Under the pieces are notes generated by a model. The model saw only the letters and a list, made by a program, of their open reading frames with translations. It did not search any database and was not told the origin of the DNA. Positions 22,211 through 38,066 of a DNA stretch of 64,000 nt are shown piece after piece. The translations under genes were made by a program, and so were the position numbers. Origin of the DNA: Silene conica (lineage: Eukaryota > Streptophyta > Magnoliopsida > Caryophyllales > Caryophyllaceae); assembly GCA_029255685.2 (NCBI GenBank), contig CM055316.2, positions 76,072,861-76,136,860 of the forward strand, read 5' to 3'. Within the stretch, counting starts at the first letter, position 1. Each line of letters opens with the position of its first letter.

Positions 22211-22828
22211 ACTTAATTCGTTACAAGTTTGTAATGAACATATCCGTCGTAAAAAAAACTTAAACTGAAAGGGTTGTCAAAACCGCACTATATGGCCAAT
22301 GGGATACAGAAAAATCAAAGCATTTGCTACTAACTACGTATAAAATTCCACTAATAAAAATGTAAACCAAAAGACACGGTCAACGCGTTAGAAAAGTGCA
22401 TGAAAATAGAAGAAGACCAAAGATTATCGACTGTTATTTGTCATTGTAGCCCATTTTATTAGAACCTTCTTTTGTCTCTTTCGCAACCATTACCATAATC
22501 CAGGTCTAGACGCACTTGCTCCTTCTCTTTATTTCGACTCAGTCTACACGTTTATTCTTTTATTCTACGTATCATTGCATTGGGTCGTTACCAGTATACT
22601 CGAAGAGGTTTTAGTTTAGCGGTATAAGACTATAAGGTATGAATGGAAGTGTCGTTGAAGAAGTTTATGAATTATGACAGTTTGATGGTGTGTGGTAAAG
22701 TGGTAATTAATTGTTGATTTATAAAAAGTTTGATGATCTTGAATTCTAAAATTAGAAATAAGAATAAGGAGTTATTGACTTTTCAAGTTGTATCAAATGA
22801 TGTCGAGTTTTACCTTTTTAAGATAATA

Positions 22829-23145
22829 CTAGTATAACACCCGTGTGATTATACGGTATTTTGATAAAAAAAATATTAGAGAATTTGAAATTTAATGTTG
22901 CTTACCTTCAATATAAAAAGGTATAAAATTTGCATATAAAGTTTCAAGGATATATTTTATCAGCCTTATTTATGTAGAAGTTAGCAATGATTTATGTTAA
23001 TTAGGAAATAAAATATTGTTTAATACGGAGTAGTAAACATAGATAGTGAAAACTAATTAGGTAAAAACACTGTCTAGTAAATATTGCTTAGGCGGAAAAT
23101 ATAAGTGAGAATTTACAAATATATTAATCTTTTAGTATATAGGGA
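22829..23145 (-). mobile_element. Short Helitron-like element
   Basis: The minus-strand 3' end has a hairpin-forming ACCGTATAATCACACGGGT, then GTTATACTAG at 22829, followed by T. The proposed 5' end is TCCCTATATACTAAAAGATT at 23145, which resembles Helitron 5' ends. The base before it on the minus strand is T, not the expected A. About 317 bp and non-coding. Confidence 0.5.
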
Positions 23146-23241
23146 ATTATTGAGCAAGCAACATTTGTATTGCAAAATAGACGATTGAAACAATAACAAT
23201 TTACTATTTTTGTTAGGGTGCAAATTCATGTCACACATAAG

Positions 23242-23920
23242 TAGGAATGCCAATGGGTGAGAATATAGATGGGTGGAGTCATATCCATATCAATATCCAT
23301 ATACATTTAATTTATGGTCATCTATATTGTACTTACCCTTATACGTTTAATATTTTTTTCATCCATTCATATCCATATTTATCGGGTGAAGCGGGTGGAA
23401 TGGGCACTCGTTGGATATTTTTACTCTCATTAAATTTAAAAGCGATATTTAGAAAATATACACATAAGGCGAAAAAAAAACATACATTACCAAACAAAAT
23501 ACGAGTTACATATTTTTTTGAGAAAATGGAACATAATTCTTAATCCTGTTTACCAAGACTTTCAATTTTACAACTTACACCTGCTGAACTAATCTGCATA
23601 ATAATCTTTACACACCCATATATAGAAAGTGCGACAAAACACTAACAAGTAGTTTCTAACGTTATTTTAAAAAACTGTACAAATTAAAGGTATCTTTTTA
23701 ATCCAAATTTTTATTAATTTTTTTTAGAAAGAATTAATCATGCACATTAATTTAGGATATCTAACGGGATTAAGCGGATGATAAACCATAATTCATACCA
23801 CACCCTAAATTCACCCAGGCCATATCCTCATCCCACCCTAAATTAAAAAAAATCGTATCTGGCCTACTTAATTTCGGGTGGATGGATATCCACAGGATCA
23901 GGATGAGACTGTCATCCCTA
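23242..23920. mobile_element. Non-autonomous hAT-type element, 679 bp
   Basis: Terminal inverted repeats TAGGAATGCCAAT (left) and TAGGGATGACAGT (right, reversed). Near-identical 8-bp flanks CACATAAG and CACATTGG (23234-23241; 23921-23928) fit a hAT TSD with two later changes. The relative at 31.2 kb has CACATCGG unduplicated at the same place, which supports insertion there. The interior is rich in CATATCCATAT and GGGTGGA words typical of a widespread plant element with GGGATGNCA ends. No transposase. Confidence 0.8.
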
Positions 23921-23963
23921 CACATTGGTGGTAAAAAGATGTAAAATTATCTTTATAAGTACC

Positions 23964-25740
23964 TTTTCTTGTCTGCAGCTGGGCGATTAACCCTAATCTC
24001 TTCTGTTCTATCGAATCTCTCCATTTACTTTCTATCGGTATTCAAAATACCGGTAAGTATGACACGGAAATTAAACTCTCTGTTGTCACATTTTTGGTGG
24101 TCGGGAAGTAGATCAGGTAATAAAATAGCATGGTGCAGCAAGAAGTTTTTAAGCCTTCCTAAGAGAAAGGGTGGCCTGGGAATTAGGGATATTGGATGTA
24201 TGAACAAGGCTCTCTTGGCAAAGCATGGATGGAGAATTCTGTCGGGAGAGGATTCCCTTTTCTGCATAATCTTTAGAGTTTTACTGACAGGGTCAACGGG
24301 AAGGATTGGGACTAAGGATTGTCGTATAAAGTCTAATTCTTCCTGGGGCGTTAGGAGTATCTTCCTTGGGTTTCAATGGATTCGCGCAAAGCTGGGTTGG
24401 AAACCGAGGAAAGATTCCATGCTTAATGTCTGGACTACTAACTGGGTTAATGGAGAAATCCCTAGCCCAAAGGAATGTTGGCTGGACCTCAGGTGGGCCC
24501 ATCTATATAGACTCAAAATTTCTGACCTGTGGACTGATGGGGGGAGGTGGAATGACAATATGGTGAGACATATTTTTGAGGAATCTTGGGCTTCCAAAAT
24601 TCTTGCAATGCCGATTCCATCATCCCGCTTGGTTGATAAGGTTTACTGGCCTTATACTAGAAATGGGGTTTACTCAGTCAAGAGTGGATATGGGATTATC
24701 TTGGGGGACTTCTTTGAGAGGAGCGGGAGTTATAAAGACAAGACAAGAATGAACAAAAATACTGAGCTTTTCTGTGGAAGAAAGTTGTGGCAGCTCAAAA
24801 TCCCGGCAAATAAAGTGGAAAGTCTTCTTATGGAAGATATGTGCAAATACTCTTCCCTGTGGCTCGGAACTGGCGTCCAGAAAAGTGCAGGGCTCGTTCC
24901 ATTGTGGATCTTGTAACAAAAAGGAGGGAGAAGTTGAAACTCTAACCCATATCTTTAAAGACCGTGCTTTTGCTTCGCGTTTTTGGGCAGGCTCAGTTTT
25001 GGGAATTAGAACGGAGCATGCAATTCATCTTGATATTCAACAATGGATTTTGGACTGGATTGCCTTGCTTGGCAAAATGGAGGATGGGGACTGGAGGATC
25101 TGCACTTTCGTTGCTACACTTTGGTGCATCTGGAGACATAGAAATAATACTATCTTTCGGGGCAGTAACATACCAATTGATAACCTGTACAGATTGGCGA
25201 CTTCAGAAGTTGAGAACTTTCAGAAGGCGAATGATAACACCATGAGTACGGTGGAGTGGCATATACAGGAGGATGGGATTTTACTCTCTGAGGTTCAACA
25301 TCTATCAGCCGGGAAAAAGTTCTATCTTATAGGTAAAGAAGGCTCATGTATGATCTCCCGTATTATGGTGGATGCGATTTGGCGGACTACTCTAGATGCT
25401 GCTATTGGTTTTGTGGCATATGATCAGGACGGCCAGGAGGTTGGAAGATTTCGAGAACCCTGTTTGGCAGAGTCGACCCTTCAGGCCGAGACTCTGGGGT
25501 TGCTGGCGGTGCTCAAATGGGCTAAGGATCGGGGGGTCTCGCATATACATATTTTCTCTGACTGTTTAAGGGCACTCCTCCAGCTGGCAGATCTGGAAGA
25601 AGCGGATCATCTGATTAAGGATACTTTAAAGGATTGTTATGATCTTTCTTTCTACTTTCATTGTATTAGTTTATCTTTTATCCCTCGTAGGTTTAAAAGG
25701 GTTGCGCACGGTTTGGCAACCGAGACAATCGGCATGTAAC
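23964..25740 (+). pseudogene. LINE ORF2 fragment: RT end, zf-RVT and RNase H, frameshifted
   Basis: The first frame runs to 24916 and carries the RT C-terminal region (LLSHFWWSGSRSGNKIAWCS, LPKRKGGLGIRDIGCMNKA) and the variable connection domain. Around 24805-24820 the reading passes to another frame: LKIPANK in the first, KVFLWKICANTLP in the second. That frame continues with the zinc cluster CGSCNKKEGEVETLTH and an RNase H domain with DAIWRTTLDAAIGF, QAETLGLLAVLKWA, IFSDCLRAL and RVAHGLA, stopping at 25737-25739. With the 5' end missing and a one-base frameshift, it is non-functional. Confidence 0.88.
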
Positions 25741-25770
25741 AAATTCATTTACCACTGACAAAAAAAAAAA
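23964..25770 (+). mobile_element. 5'-truncated LINE
   Basis: Begins inside the reverse transcriptase thumb region (FLSAAGRLTLISSVLS) and ends in a 12-A tail (25760-25771). AAGTACC occurs directly before the insertion (23957-23963) and after the tail (25770-25776), a TSD of at least 7 bp. Length about 1.8 kb. Its protein differs clearly from the LINE at 10-16 kb, so it belongs to another lineage. Confidence 0.88.
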
Positions 25771-25887
25771 AGTACCACTAAATATAATATTACAATGCCC
25801 TTTAAGAAGAAGCTCATGAGTAAATCTGTGAGGGTCTGAGTCAATGCTAACAATATCTATAAACCCCTCTCCTAGACGGGTGGGTGT

Positions 25888-26071
25888 ACTAGGTCGAGTA
25901 GGTCATACTCCATCGAGTACACCCATATCAGGGCTAAGGTAGATTATGTTCGTCTGAACTCGGTCGAGTACACAGAGTACTTGGTCGATTAAGGCGTACT
26001 CGGCCGAGTACTCGGTGTACTCGGTCGAGCAGGGGCAACTCGGCTGAGTACTCCGTGTACTCGGTCGAGAG
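25888..26071. repeat. Cluster of palindromic ACTCGGTCGAGTA motifs
   Basis: About eight spaced copies of a degenerate palindrome in 185 bp, including TACTAGGTCGAGTAG, TACTCCATCGAGTAC, AACTCGGTCGAGTAC and the perfect TACTCGGCCGAGTAC, in either orientation. Spacing is irregular, so it is not a simple tandem repeat. It starts just after the split repeat and is followed by a CCGCAAACCCTATTTTTCTCTC leader-like stretch. Confidence 0.7.
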
Positions 26072-26219
26072 CGTCTTTCCGTGTCAGCGTCGCGATAGTT
26101 TAATTAGGGGATTTAGGAAGTTGAAATCATAATTACCTTAATCTAATCTCACCGCAAACCCTATTTTTCTCTCAAATAAAGCTTTCAACCTTAATTCCCT
26201 AATTCCCTAATTCGCGATA

Positions 26220-26300
26220 GTTCAACTTAGCTGGATTCAGTTCAGTTCAGCATCATTCAGTTCAGTTCAGCTTTAAAATGTCAGAAAGAACATGACCTAA
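26220..26300. repeat. Fragment of the CAGTTCAGTTCA / GTTCTTTT-type MITE (right end)
   Basis: Contains GATTCAGTTCAGTTCAGC twice and ends AGAAAGAACATGACCT, the inverse of the AGGTCATGTTCTTTT terminus at 43443. Only the right end is present here. Confidence 0.5.
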
Positions 26301-26939
26301 GTACTCTAACTTATTCTACCAATAAAAGAAAAAAAAAGCTTACTTTTAAAACAATAACCAAAACAGAGAGAGTATCATATTGAAAAAATGTCAAATCTTA
26401 AACACGGGTACATTTTTAAAATTATCGTAAATTCCAAGGGTGTGTTTCACTCTTTAAGTGAGTCTCGTATAGTAGTATCATCAAAGATTGAACCATCTCT
26501 ATGTAAATTCTTTAGGATATGATGGACCATGGACGACCAAGTGACCAACAAACAACTAGTTCGTGCCTAACATGATATTATTAATAATAAATATAGATAA
26601 GATGAGAATTAGACTAATCATTAAACGTGTGATGTCTTAAAATTGCCTTAAGAGAGCAAAAAGACTAAATAGTTCCTTTTAACTTGCATGTGAAGATTGG
26701 ACGATTTACCGTACTAAAGCTTCTTTGGTCCCGTGATTAGGGATTCTATAGGCCCGTCTCTAAACTGTATTTCACGTTCGTTTAATCATTCATTAACAAA
26801 TCTTAACTTTTTCACTAACTACCTCTAATAACATCATGATTTCAAATCTTTTCTTTTCAATCAGTTGTTGGAATTCAAATTTAAACCATTCTAAAATAAC
26901 ATCCATAGGATTATCATTTAAATATTCATCATTATTATC

Positions 26940-27300
26940 GATAAATAAAGTGAATTATTTCTCTTTCGTGTGGATGTAGTGGGCTTAAGCCAATTGTTGA
27001 TTTTTAACATGGTATCAGAGCCCAATGTTTCGTCTGAGATTTTAACTTTAAACTAGGCTTAAAAAATGCTACTGGTGGAGGGCCTCTTTGAGGATTTGTT
27101 AATTCTCACACCAATACGCTCTCATGGTTTCAATGAGATCTCACATGTTAGAAAGTCCGTTGAAATATATAAACACATATGTGAGGTTGTCCCTCATTAT
27201 TGGAGAAAGAGAGATTGAACTACTTTATAACCAAGGGGATTACTCCTCTTATAACCACTTGACTTTAGGATGAAACATCTTTTGTTTTGTCAAGTAGTCC
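26940..27300 (+). repeat. LTR-retroelement remnant with primer-binding site
   Basis: GGGCTTAAGCCAATTGTTG is followed by TTTTTAACA and, at 27010-27022, TGGTATCAGAGCC, the usual PBS complementary to initiator Met tRNA; CA just before it would be the LTR end. Downstream, TTGTCCCTCATTATTGGAG and a TTATAACCA... TTTAGGATGAAAC block look LTR-like, which would fit a short TRIM. No gag or pol is present and outer ends were not found. Confidence 0.5.
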
Positions 27301-28279
27301 GTCTCTCCTCCGTGTGGGTATGGCCTGACCCATTTGGATGTTTTAACAACAAATGTACACTAATATTATTCTATCATTGGACATACCTAAAAGTAAAATA
27401 ACTCAAAAATACTTACATGCAAGTGGCAATATCTATTTCCACTCACTTGGATTTTCATTTATTTTATTGTGAGAAGAGTATAAGCGTTTTTAGCTTGTCA
27501 CGAATAATATCCGTTATAAGCAAAACTTAAAATATTTGGTAATATATTAGCATTAATATGTTCCTATATATAGTAATATATTTTTTCTAAAGTAGCTAGG
27601 TAAGTTATTAACTTAAAATATGGATTACGAAAATAAAACAAAATGCTAAATAAATTATATAAGTGCTATCATTTCTATTTAATTTTATCGGATTCCCGTT
27701 ATTATAAAACCTTCTTAATAAACAACTCGTGATTATAAATACGTGGAGTATTCAAGGATTGCGGTAAAGTAAACTATTGCCAGTGTACATACCACCTAGA
27801 CATCACAATAAACTCATTCTTTTCTTTAAATTTTCCTTTGAATTTTTTAATTAACAAGTAGTATCATAAACGTACAAATTTTATATCCATACTTTACATA
27901 TATACTTCAAATAGATGTAAACCGTTAATCCAAATCGCCTATTTCGTTAACAAATCATCACACCGCCACAAAATCTACAGTCTCACACTTCAACATTAAA
28001 AAAATATTCACCATATGTCACGGTCCAAATTTATAAACAGTAAGTCTGTTGAAAGACGGATAAGTAATACCAAGGTGAATAGATAAGATAAAATCAAATT
28101 ATCTAGCAAATAACATTATATTTTTACCTTATATAATCACTTGGATATTATTTTACCCGTTTCCAGCTTGTGACGGATATATCCGTTTAAAACGGAAATT
28201 TGTCATTGATGAAAAGAGAATTCAAAAAGCATAACTTTTATAACACACGGTCCACCCACACACTCTAAATCTCCTCCAT

Positions 28280-28290
28280 TATATATATAA
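28280..28290 (+). promoter_or_regulatory. TATA box of the MATE gene
   Basis: TATATATATAA lies 92-102 bp upstream of the ATG at 28382, with a C/T-rich stretch (CTCCCTCCATTTCTCTC) about 45 bp downstream of it that would be the 5' UTR. The start site is inferred near 28315. Confidence 0.55.
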
Positions 28291-28381
28291 GCACCCATCT
28301 TGTTCCCATTTTCCCCAAATTCCAACTCCCTCCATTTCTCTCTTTCTTATTCAAAATCAAATAAATAAATTATCTCCAATC

Positions 28382-30025
28382 ATGTGTAATCAAACTAATC
28401 ACCCGGTCGATACGAGTGTTACGGTCCGATTCTTTGAGCCAGAAATCGATATACATGCTCCATTGTTACCCAAATCCCCAACACCCACCACAAAAATATC
28501 TCCAATTTCCTTACCACAAAATAACCACCATATAAAGATCATTTCTACCCCACATGTAAAAAAAAGTAAAGATGAGGTAAAAAGTAGTCATAATAAAAAT
28601 AATAATTACCCTTGTTTACCATCATCAATACAAGAAACAAAGCTAATAGCTGACATTGCTCTACCTATGATTCTCACCGGTCTATTAGTCTATTCAAAGT
28701 CAATGATTTCGACGATGTTTCTAGGCCGGCTAGGCGACCTAGCCTTAGCGGGCGGGTCCCTAGCCTTAGGCTTTGCTAACATTACGGGATACTCACTTCT
28801 CTCTGGTTTAGCTATGGGAATGGAACCTATCTGTGGTCAGGCCTATGGCGCTAAAAGACACGCGCTGTTAGGCCTGACCCTGCATAGGACCATCCTACTA
28901 CTACTCCTCGCCTCGCTCCCAATTTCCATGTTATGGCTCAACATGGAGAAAATTCTTCTCTTATGTCGCCAAGACCGGGTCATAGCGGCGCAAGCCCAGG
29001 CCTACTTGTTGTACTCGTTACCTGATCTGTTTGCCCAGTCTATTATTCATCCGTTGAGAATATACCTCCGAACCCAATCCATTACGTTCCCGCTCACCCT
29101 GAGCGCGGGTCTAGCAATAGGGCTACACCTTCCGATAAACTGGCTCATGATCGTTAAATTCAAACTCGGTGTTAAAGGCGTCGCAATTGCCGGGGTCGTA
29201 ACTAACTTTAATATGATCATATTTCTCGTCATTTATATGGTATTTTCCGACTCGTGTAAGAAAGGATGGACGCCGGTGACGAAGGATAGTTTTCGAGGTT
29301 TCTCGAAACTTCTTACACTCGCTATTCCAAGCTGCATTTCCGTGTGCTTGGAATGGTGGTGGTACGAGATTATGATTTTACTATGTGGGTTGTTACCTAA
29401 CCCGAAACTTACTGTCGCTTCAATGGGTATCTTAATCCAAACAACATCGCTCATTTACGTATTCCCGTCTTCGCTAAGCGTAAGCGTGTCAACCCGAGTT
29501 GGAAACGAGCTTGGAGCGGGTCGGCCTAAGCGAGCCAAACGAGCAGCCACAATGGGCTTATTCTTCAGCTTTCTCTTAGGATTTTCCGCTGTTTTTTTCA
29601 CGTTTTCGGTTAGAAAAAAATGGGCCAACTTGTTTACAAATGACCAAGATATTATTAAGTTGACCGTATTAGTGCTGCCCATAATTGGATTATGTGAGTT
29701 AGGGAACTGCCCGCAAACTACGGGCTGTGGAGTGTTACGTGGCACGGCTCGGCCTAAGGTTGGTGCTAATATTAACTTAGGATGTTTTTATTTGGTGGGT
29801 ATGCCAGTTGCACTCTGGCTCGGGTTCGTGTCTGGGTTTGGGTTTCGAGGATTGTGGTTGGGCCTTTTAGCAGCCCAAGCATCTTGTTTGGTGGTTATGA
29901 TGGTGGTTATATATATGACCGATTGGGAAAATGAGGCCGAAAGAGCGGACGAACTTACTGACCATAGCTACGACGAACAACAAGCGGAAAAAAGTTATAA
30001 TCAAGATCATCCGTTACTTGTTTAA
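28382..30025 (+). CDS. DTX50: MATE/DTX multidrug and toxin extrusion transporter (DTX48-51 clade, DTX50 by position)
   Basis: Intronless, 547 aa. MATE transporters are 12-helix antiporters that export organic compounds with cation exchange. After a hydrophilic N-terminus of about 80 residues come alternating hydrophobic segments. Clade-typical motifs are LGRLGDLALAGGSLALGF, GLAMGMEPICGQAYGAKR (about 138-155), CLEWWWYEIMILLCGLLPNP (about 321-340), MGILIQTTSLIYVFPSSLS and CPQTTGCGVLRGTARPKVG (about 443-461), ending DWENEAERADEL and a polar tail. Gene structure and motifs match the DTX48-51 group. The RS41 and CRR1/CCB2 neighbours suggest it is the DTX50 orthologue, a protein reported to export abscisic acid in Arabidopsis; substrate here is inference. 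The ATG follows a plausible leader. A TATA box is at 28280. Confidence 0.9.
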   Translation: MCNQTNHPVDTSVTVRFFEPEIDIHAPLLPKSPTPTTKISPISLPQNNHHIKIISTPHVKKSKDEVKSSHNKNNNYPCLPSSIQETKLIADIALPMILTGLLVYSKSMISTMFLGRLGDLALAGGSLALGFANITGYSLLSGLAMGMEPICGQAYGAKRHALLGLTLHRTILLLLLASLPISMLWLNMEKILLLCRQDRVIAAQAQAYLLYSLPDLFAQSIIHPLRIYLRTQSITFPLTLSAGLAIGLHLPINWLMIVKFKLGVKGVAIAGVVTNFNMIIFLVIYMVFSDSCKKGWTPVTKDSFRGFSKLLTLAIPSCISVCLEWWWYEIMILLCGLLPNPKLTVASMGILIQTTSLIYVFPSSLSVSVSTRVGNELGAGRPKRAKRAATMGLFFSFLLGFSAVFFTFSVRKKWANLFTNDQDIIKLTVLVLPIIGLCELGNCPQTTGCGVLRGTARPKVGANINLGCFYLVGMPVALWLGFVSGFGFRGLWLGLLAAQASCLVVMMVVIYMTDWENEAERADELTDHSYDEQQAEKSYNQDHPLLV

Positions 30026-31211
30026 TTTCGAAATTTTTTAATTACATTTTTTGTATGTGTGTTATTTTTTTGGAATTCTTTTGTGTATCAATTAACTAGA
30101 ACTAACAAGTTATAGGAGTACTCGGTAAGTAATTTTTATTTTTATTTTTTCGAAACCTCCATATGTACTTGTAAAAATAGGAGAGTAGAAGGAGAGGTAA
30201 TTCTAAAGGGAGATAAATATATATAAATACTCCATATTGGAAAATGTATGTTAATTCTATAAATTGAAGTTAATTCGATATATGTACAACAGTACGACTT
30301 ACGAGTATTGTGAGACAAATTTCGGTACCTACTGACCGGTGATTCTTGTAACGCATGTCTCATGCCCAACTTTTGCTTCTAATTAGGTATGTCTTTGTTT
30401 ATTTCGTGTTACATGCAACTATGCAAGCATGTCATTCTGCATTGTAGATTCTCAATTGTTACCGAACCGGGATTATGACGAGATAAATATGATTATTTTA
30501 TGATAAATAGACTATTTTACTATATAAATTATAAAGTGACTATTATAATGAACACTCGCTAATTATAAACTGGAGGTCCATTTTCCAATTTTGTTGTGCT
30601 CCAACTTTCTTTTAGCAAAGTAGTCACAAATGAGTAGAAATGAAACATTTGACCAAAATTCTTGACTCAATTTCTGTTCTGGGTCGTCTAGAAATAATCG
30701 GTTACATTACTTACATATCAATATAAGGATAAGGTTGTGTTACTTGTGGCCTTATGCGGTTATGTCCTTATGTGAATGAATTCAGAAAAATTCTTATATC
30801 CTTCGTGGGACCATCTTAATTTCACCTAAAGAAAATCTACCTAATAAATTATTACGATGATTTCGGAGTAAGGAGTACGGCCTCCTGTTAAACACAAAAA
30901 ATTCGATGAATCTAACCTCACTAGTTAACTCCGCTTCTGGAATTTGGGATAGTGTTATAAGGAGAGTTCAGTGTTTATAATTTAATTTAATACTTAAAAT
31001 TGAACAATATTAGCGATTGGGTGACCATCAAATCTCAATTTCTTTTACAAAAAGTATCTCATATGACTGAGTTTTAACAAGGATTTGGTGACATGGTCGG
31101 GATATAAGCTTAACTAGGCCGAAAAATATTAAGAGGGTGAATGAATAATGGTATGTGGAGACGAGTGTCCCTGTTAACCCACCCCTAGTTCCAGCTCTGC
31201 TAGGATATTAA
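30026..31211. other. 3' UTR of the MATE gene and intergenic DNA
   Basis: The first few hundred bases should hold the 3' UTR; no canonical AATAAA was seen close to the stop. No other gene or clear element. Confidence 0.4.
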
Positions 31212-31216
31212 GACAC

Positions 31217-31400
31217 TGTTAGGGTGCAAACCCATGCCCCACATCGGTAGTGTAAAGGTGAAAAGATCACCTTTATAAGTGTCCTGATGAAAATATAATA
31301 GTACAAGGCCTTTTGAGAAGAAGTCCAAGAGTAAATCCGTGAGGACTTGACCCAAAGCGGACAATATCGTACTATTATGGACATTAGACACCGGCGCAGT
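31217..31400 (+). repeat. LTR-like repeat, uninterrupted relative (copy A)
   Basis: Starts TGTTAGGGTGCAAACCCATG and continues with CCCACATCGG, a CACCTTTATAAGTG box, GAGAAGAAGTCCAAGAGTAA, CCGTGAGGACTTG and AAGCGGACAATATCGTACTA. It is the empty-site version of the split repeat at 23211-25860. I read it as a solo LTR or TRIM terminus with a TATA-like TTTATAAG. The right end is approximate. Confidence 0.6.
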
Positions 31401-31850
31401 AGAGGCCCAACACGAGGTATTCACGCTTCCGCACAATAGACACATTTATGAATTAACGACTATATTATATTAAAGTGAAGTACTTTATTTATTATTAGTT
31501 GATCTTTGTATGATTGAGTGTGAGCTAATTAAGCATGTATTATGAAGTTGAAAGTACAATTAAGGTGCTAATTATTCATCTCCGTACCTATATATCCTAG
31601 TTAATAACAAATTAAAGTGAATATAGTATTACGAGACTATCTCAAAATCCTTGGAAGATCTTCATAATCAATGCATATTGTCTCTTACATAATAAACATA
31701 ACCCTATATGTAGCTCATGAGACCTTCAAGAATAAAAGACCCCGTCTCCTTGGAGCTATGAGACACCAAAATACTTGGGAAGTTGAGAAACATGTAATTT
31801 AATCAATTCAAAAATAATATAATGCACTCATCATAGAGTGTAACGCAGTA

Positions 31851-31917
<67 letters not shown>
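31851..31917. repeat. (TAA)n microsatellite, about 22 units
   Basis: Pure AAT/TAA trinucleotide run of about 67 bp, 1.15 kb left of the giant array of the same motif. Confidence 0.97.
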
Positions 31918-31918
<1 letters not shown>

Positions 31919-33069
31919 ACTTTATTATTCAACTACATGCATTAGTAAAATACACAAGTTACTTGCTTGATTCTCTATCAATCTATCATGGAGTATCTTT
32001 TACGTGTAATTTAGTTTAATATATAGCTATTAATCAACTTTCCGTCCCATAAATTTGAGAAGTCTGGTTTCAAAAGACGGTTTGATACCTACATAATTAG
32101 AGGACGGTCTCATTTTGATATTTAGAACATGACCTCTAACTCCTTAGATTGTCCTAAGTACTTGAATGCGGACATTTAGCTAGAAGATTAGACTCAAAAA
32201 AGTTTAGATCGAGCTAGCATATCAATTCTTAGAATCTTTTGAACTTGTTATTAGTTAGTCTGGCCTGCTTTGAAAACATTATAGAAGGTGGAGTAAAAGA
32301 GTGTTAAGTATTACCTTCGCACAGTTGATTTGACCCCATTTTCATAAAATACATCTCGCATATATATTAGAGTAATGGGATGAAAACATGTGGCTCGTTA
32401 TATGTTCTAAGTGATAGACAATTAGACATAGTGACCTAATGCTAACTAACACTATTGAGAAGTAGAAAATGAACAATGCAAATAATATTGAATAAGTTTA
32501 ACATTCATTTATTAATTACCGTCTAAATTACGTTAATAATAGTCTATTAATTATTACATTTTATATAGGTTTGACTTAAAAAGAAGCAAGGAAAATGTAA
32601 GATTGTTGCATGAATGGCTAAATTCCAATTCAACGTATGTGGAAGTCAATTAAGTTTATGGTACACATTGAACAATTGCCAAATTAGTCTACATGTACTT
32701 AATCTACTAGTACATACCATAACACTATACAATATTAGGGACTATGGAGATAATTAAGGTCCATGCAACATTACTTAATCTCTCCATTTTTTATGTATGA
32801 TGTATATCGATTCTCCGGTTGACGGTTTGATATATAGTACTCTGTATAGAAAATGATTAATTTAAATAAATCGCGGGGTTTATAGAAGAAAACAATAATA
32901 GAATATTGTTTAATTAGCATGAGTATATTTTATAAAATTTAGTATTATGTTTTAAAGATTAAAGTAAGCGTCTCAAAATATAAGATCATGACATAAAAGA
33001 AACGTATACATACGGAATTAGGTCAATATTACTTTCCGTTGTTTGTTATTATGCATATATTCTTTAACG

Positions 33070-37135
<4,066 letters not shown>

Positions 37136-37233
37136 GGGGGTGGGAGCTCAGATTGTATCTCGGCTGCCCACCAATTTTATGTAAACTCTTATTTTGTTCT
37201 TTATTATATGATAGCTGCGCGTATCCTTCATAA
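37136..37233. other. Unique spacer between the giant and a short (TAA)n array
   Basis: About 98 bp beginning GGGGGTGGGAGCTCAGATTG, with CTCGGCTGCCCACC. It is more GC-rich than the surroundings. It could be the remnant of an element whose tail seeded the arrays, but I recognise no family. Confidence 0.4.

Positions 37234-37293
<60 letters not shown>
37234..37293. repeat. (TAA)n microsatellite, about 20 units
   Basis: Second pure run of the same triplet and phase, 98 bp after the end of the giant array. Confidence 0.97.
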
Positions 37294-37326
37294 TAGTTGA
37301 CATTAACTAATAATTGTATGTGTTAT

Positions 37327-37512
37327 TAAAAACGGTGTTTCAAACTTGTGTCTTAAGGGGACACGTTAATAAATCGAATATGGAAAAATTCAAAAGATAT
37401 TCTCATGATAAATTTAAGTATAAACTTAGTTTTACCATACAGATCAGATCTTTTCATATTCGATTTATTAATGTTTGTCCTTAGGGTACACGTTAAAAAA
37501 ACCGTATTAAAA
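37327..37512. mobile_element. Small inverted-repeat MITE
   Basis: The arms are inverted copies: left CACGTTAATAAATCGAATATG (37361-37381, one base trimmed in places), right CATATTCGATTTATTAATG (37455 on), with GGGGACACG / GGGTACACG and AACGG / CCGT extensions. Non-coding; flanking duplication not resolved. Confidence 0.55.
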
Positions 37513-38066
37513 ATAGAGAAACTAACCATGGAGTCTCAAGTCAATATCTGTCTTGTAGTAACCTTAGCATGCGTAAGAAACTCCGTAATTTCTTGATTTG
37601 GACATTGTATGTGTTACGTTCTTATGCACTCAAGAAATCTCTTAGAATGGACCTCATATTTGTCACAAATCTTCTTACATATATTTGCAAATTTAACTTT
37701 TTACGTATAGGGAAAAATGAAGAAACAATATGTCATTGCATGAATTGAAGCATCTTGAACTATATATATGTGCCATTAAGTTCGTGAGACTTTATGATTT
37801 ATGGCCGTTATTATGTATGGCTAAGCCTTTGGTTAAATGAAGAGCCAATTATTGATATGATTAACGTTAAAAGTCTAGCCAAGGTATGCACTATGTAGCT
37901 ATAAATCAACAAAATTATTTCAAGTTGTCATTCTAATTTACTCCGTATAAAAATATACAAAGTATTTATTATGTGTCTAACTCAAGCTTTAAACTAACTA
38001 AATGTTTAATCGAGATAAAACTCATTCTTATCCATTGTTACTTATTACTCTTTACTTGTTACTTAT

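Larger units (their letters stand above)
23211..25860 (+). repeat. LTR-like repeat (copy B) interrupted by two insertions
   Basis: Three pieces of this repeat line up with the uninterrupted relative at 31217-31400. They are 23211-23241 (TGTTAGGGTGCAAATTCATG), 23921-23963 (CACATTGGTGG to TTTATAAGTACC) and about 25771-25860 (AATATAATATTACAATGCCC, AAGAAGAAGCTCATGAGTAA, AACAATATC). The hAT-type element at 23242-23920 and the LINE at 23964-25770 split it. It starts with TG, has a TATAAG box and CACAT(C/T)GG, and may be a solo LTR or a TRIM-like element. Confidence 0.7.
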
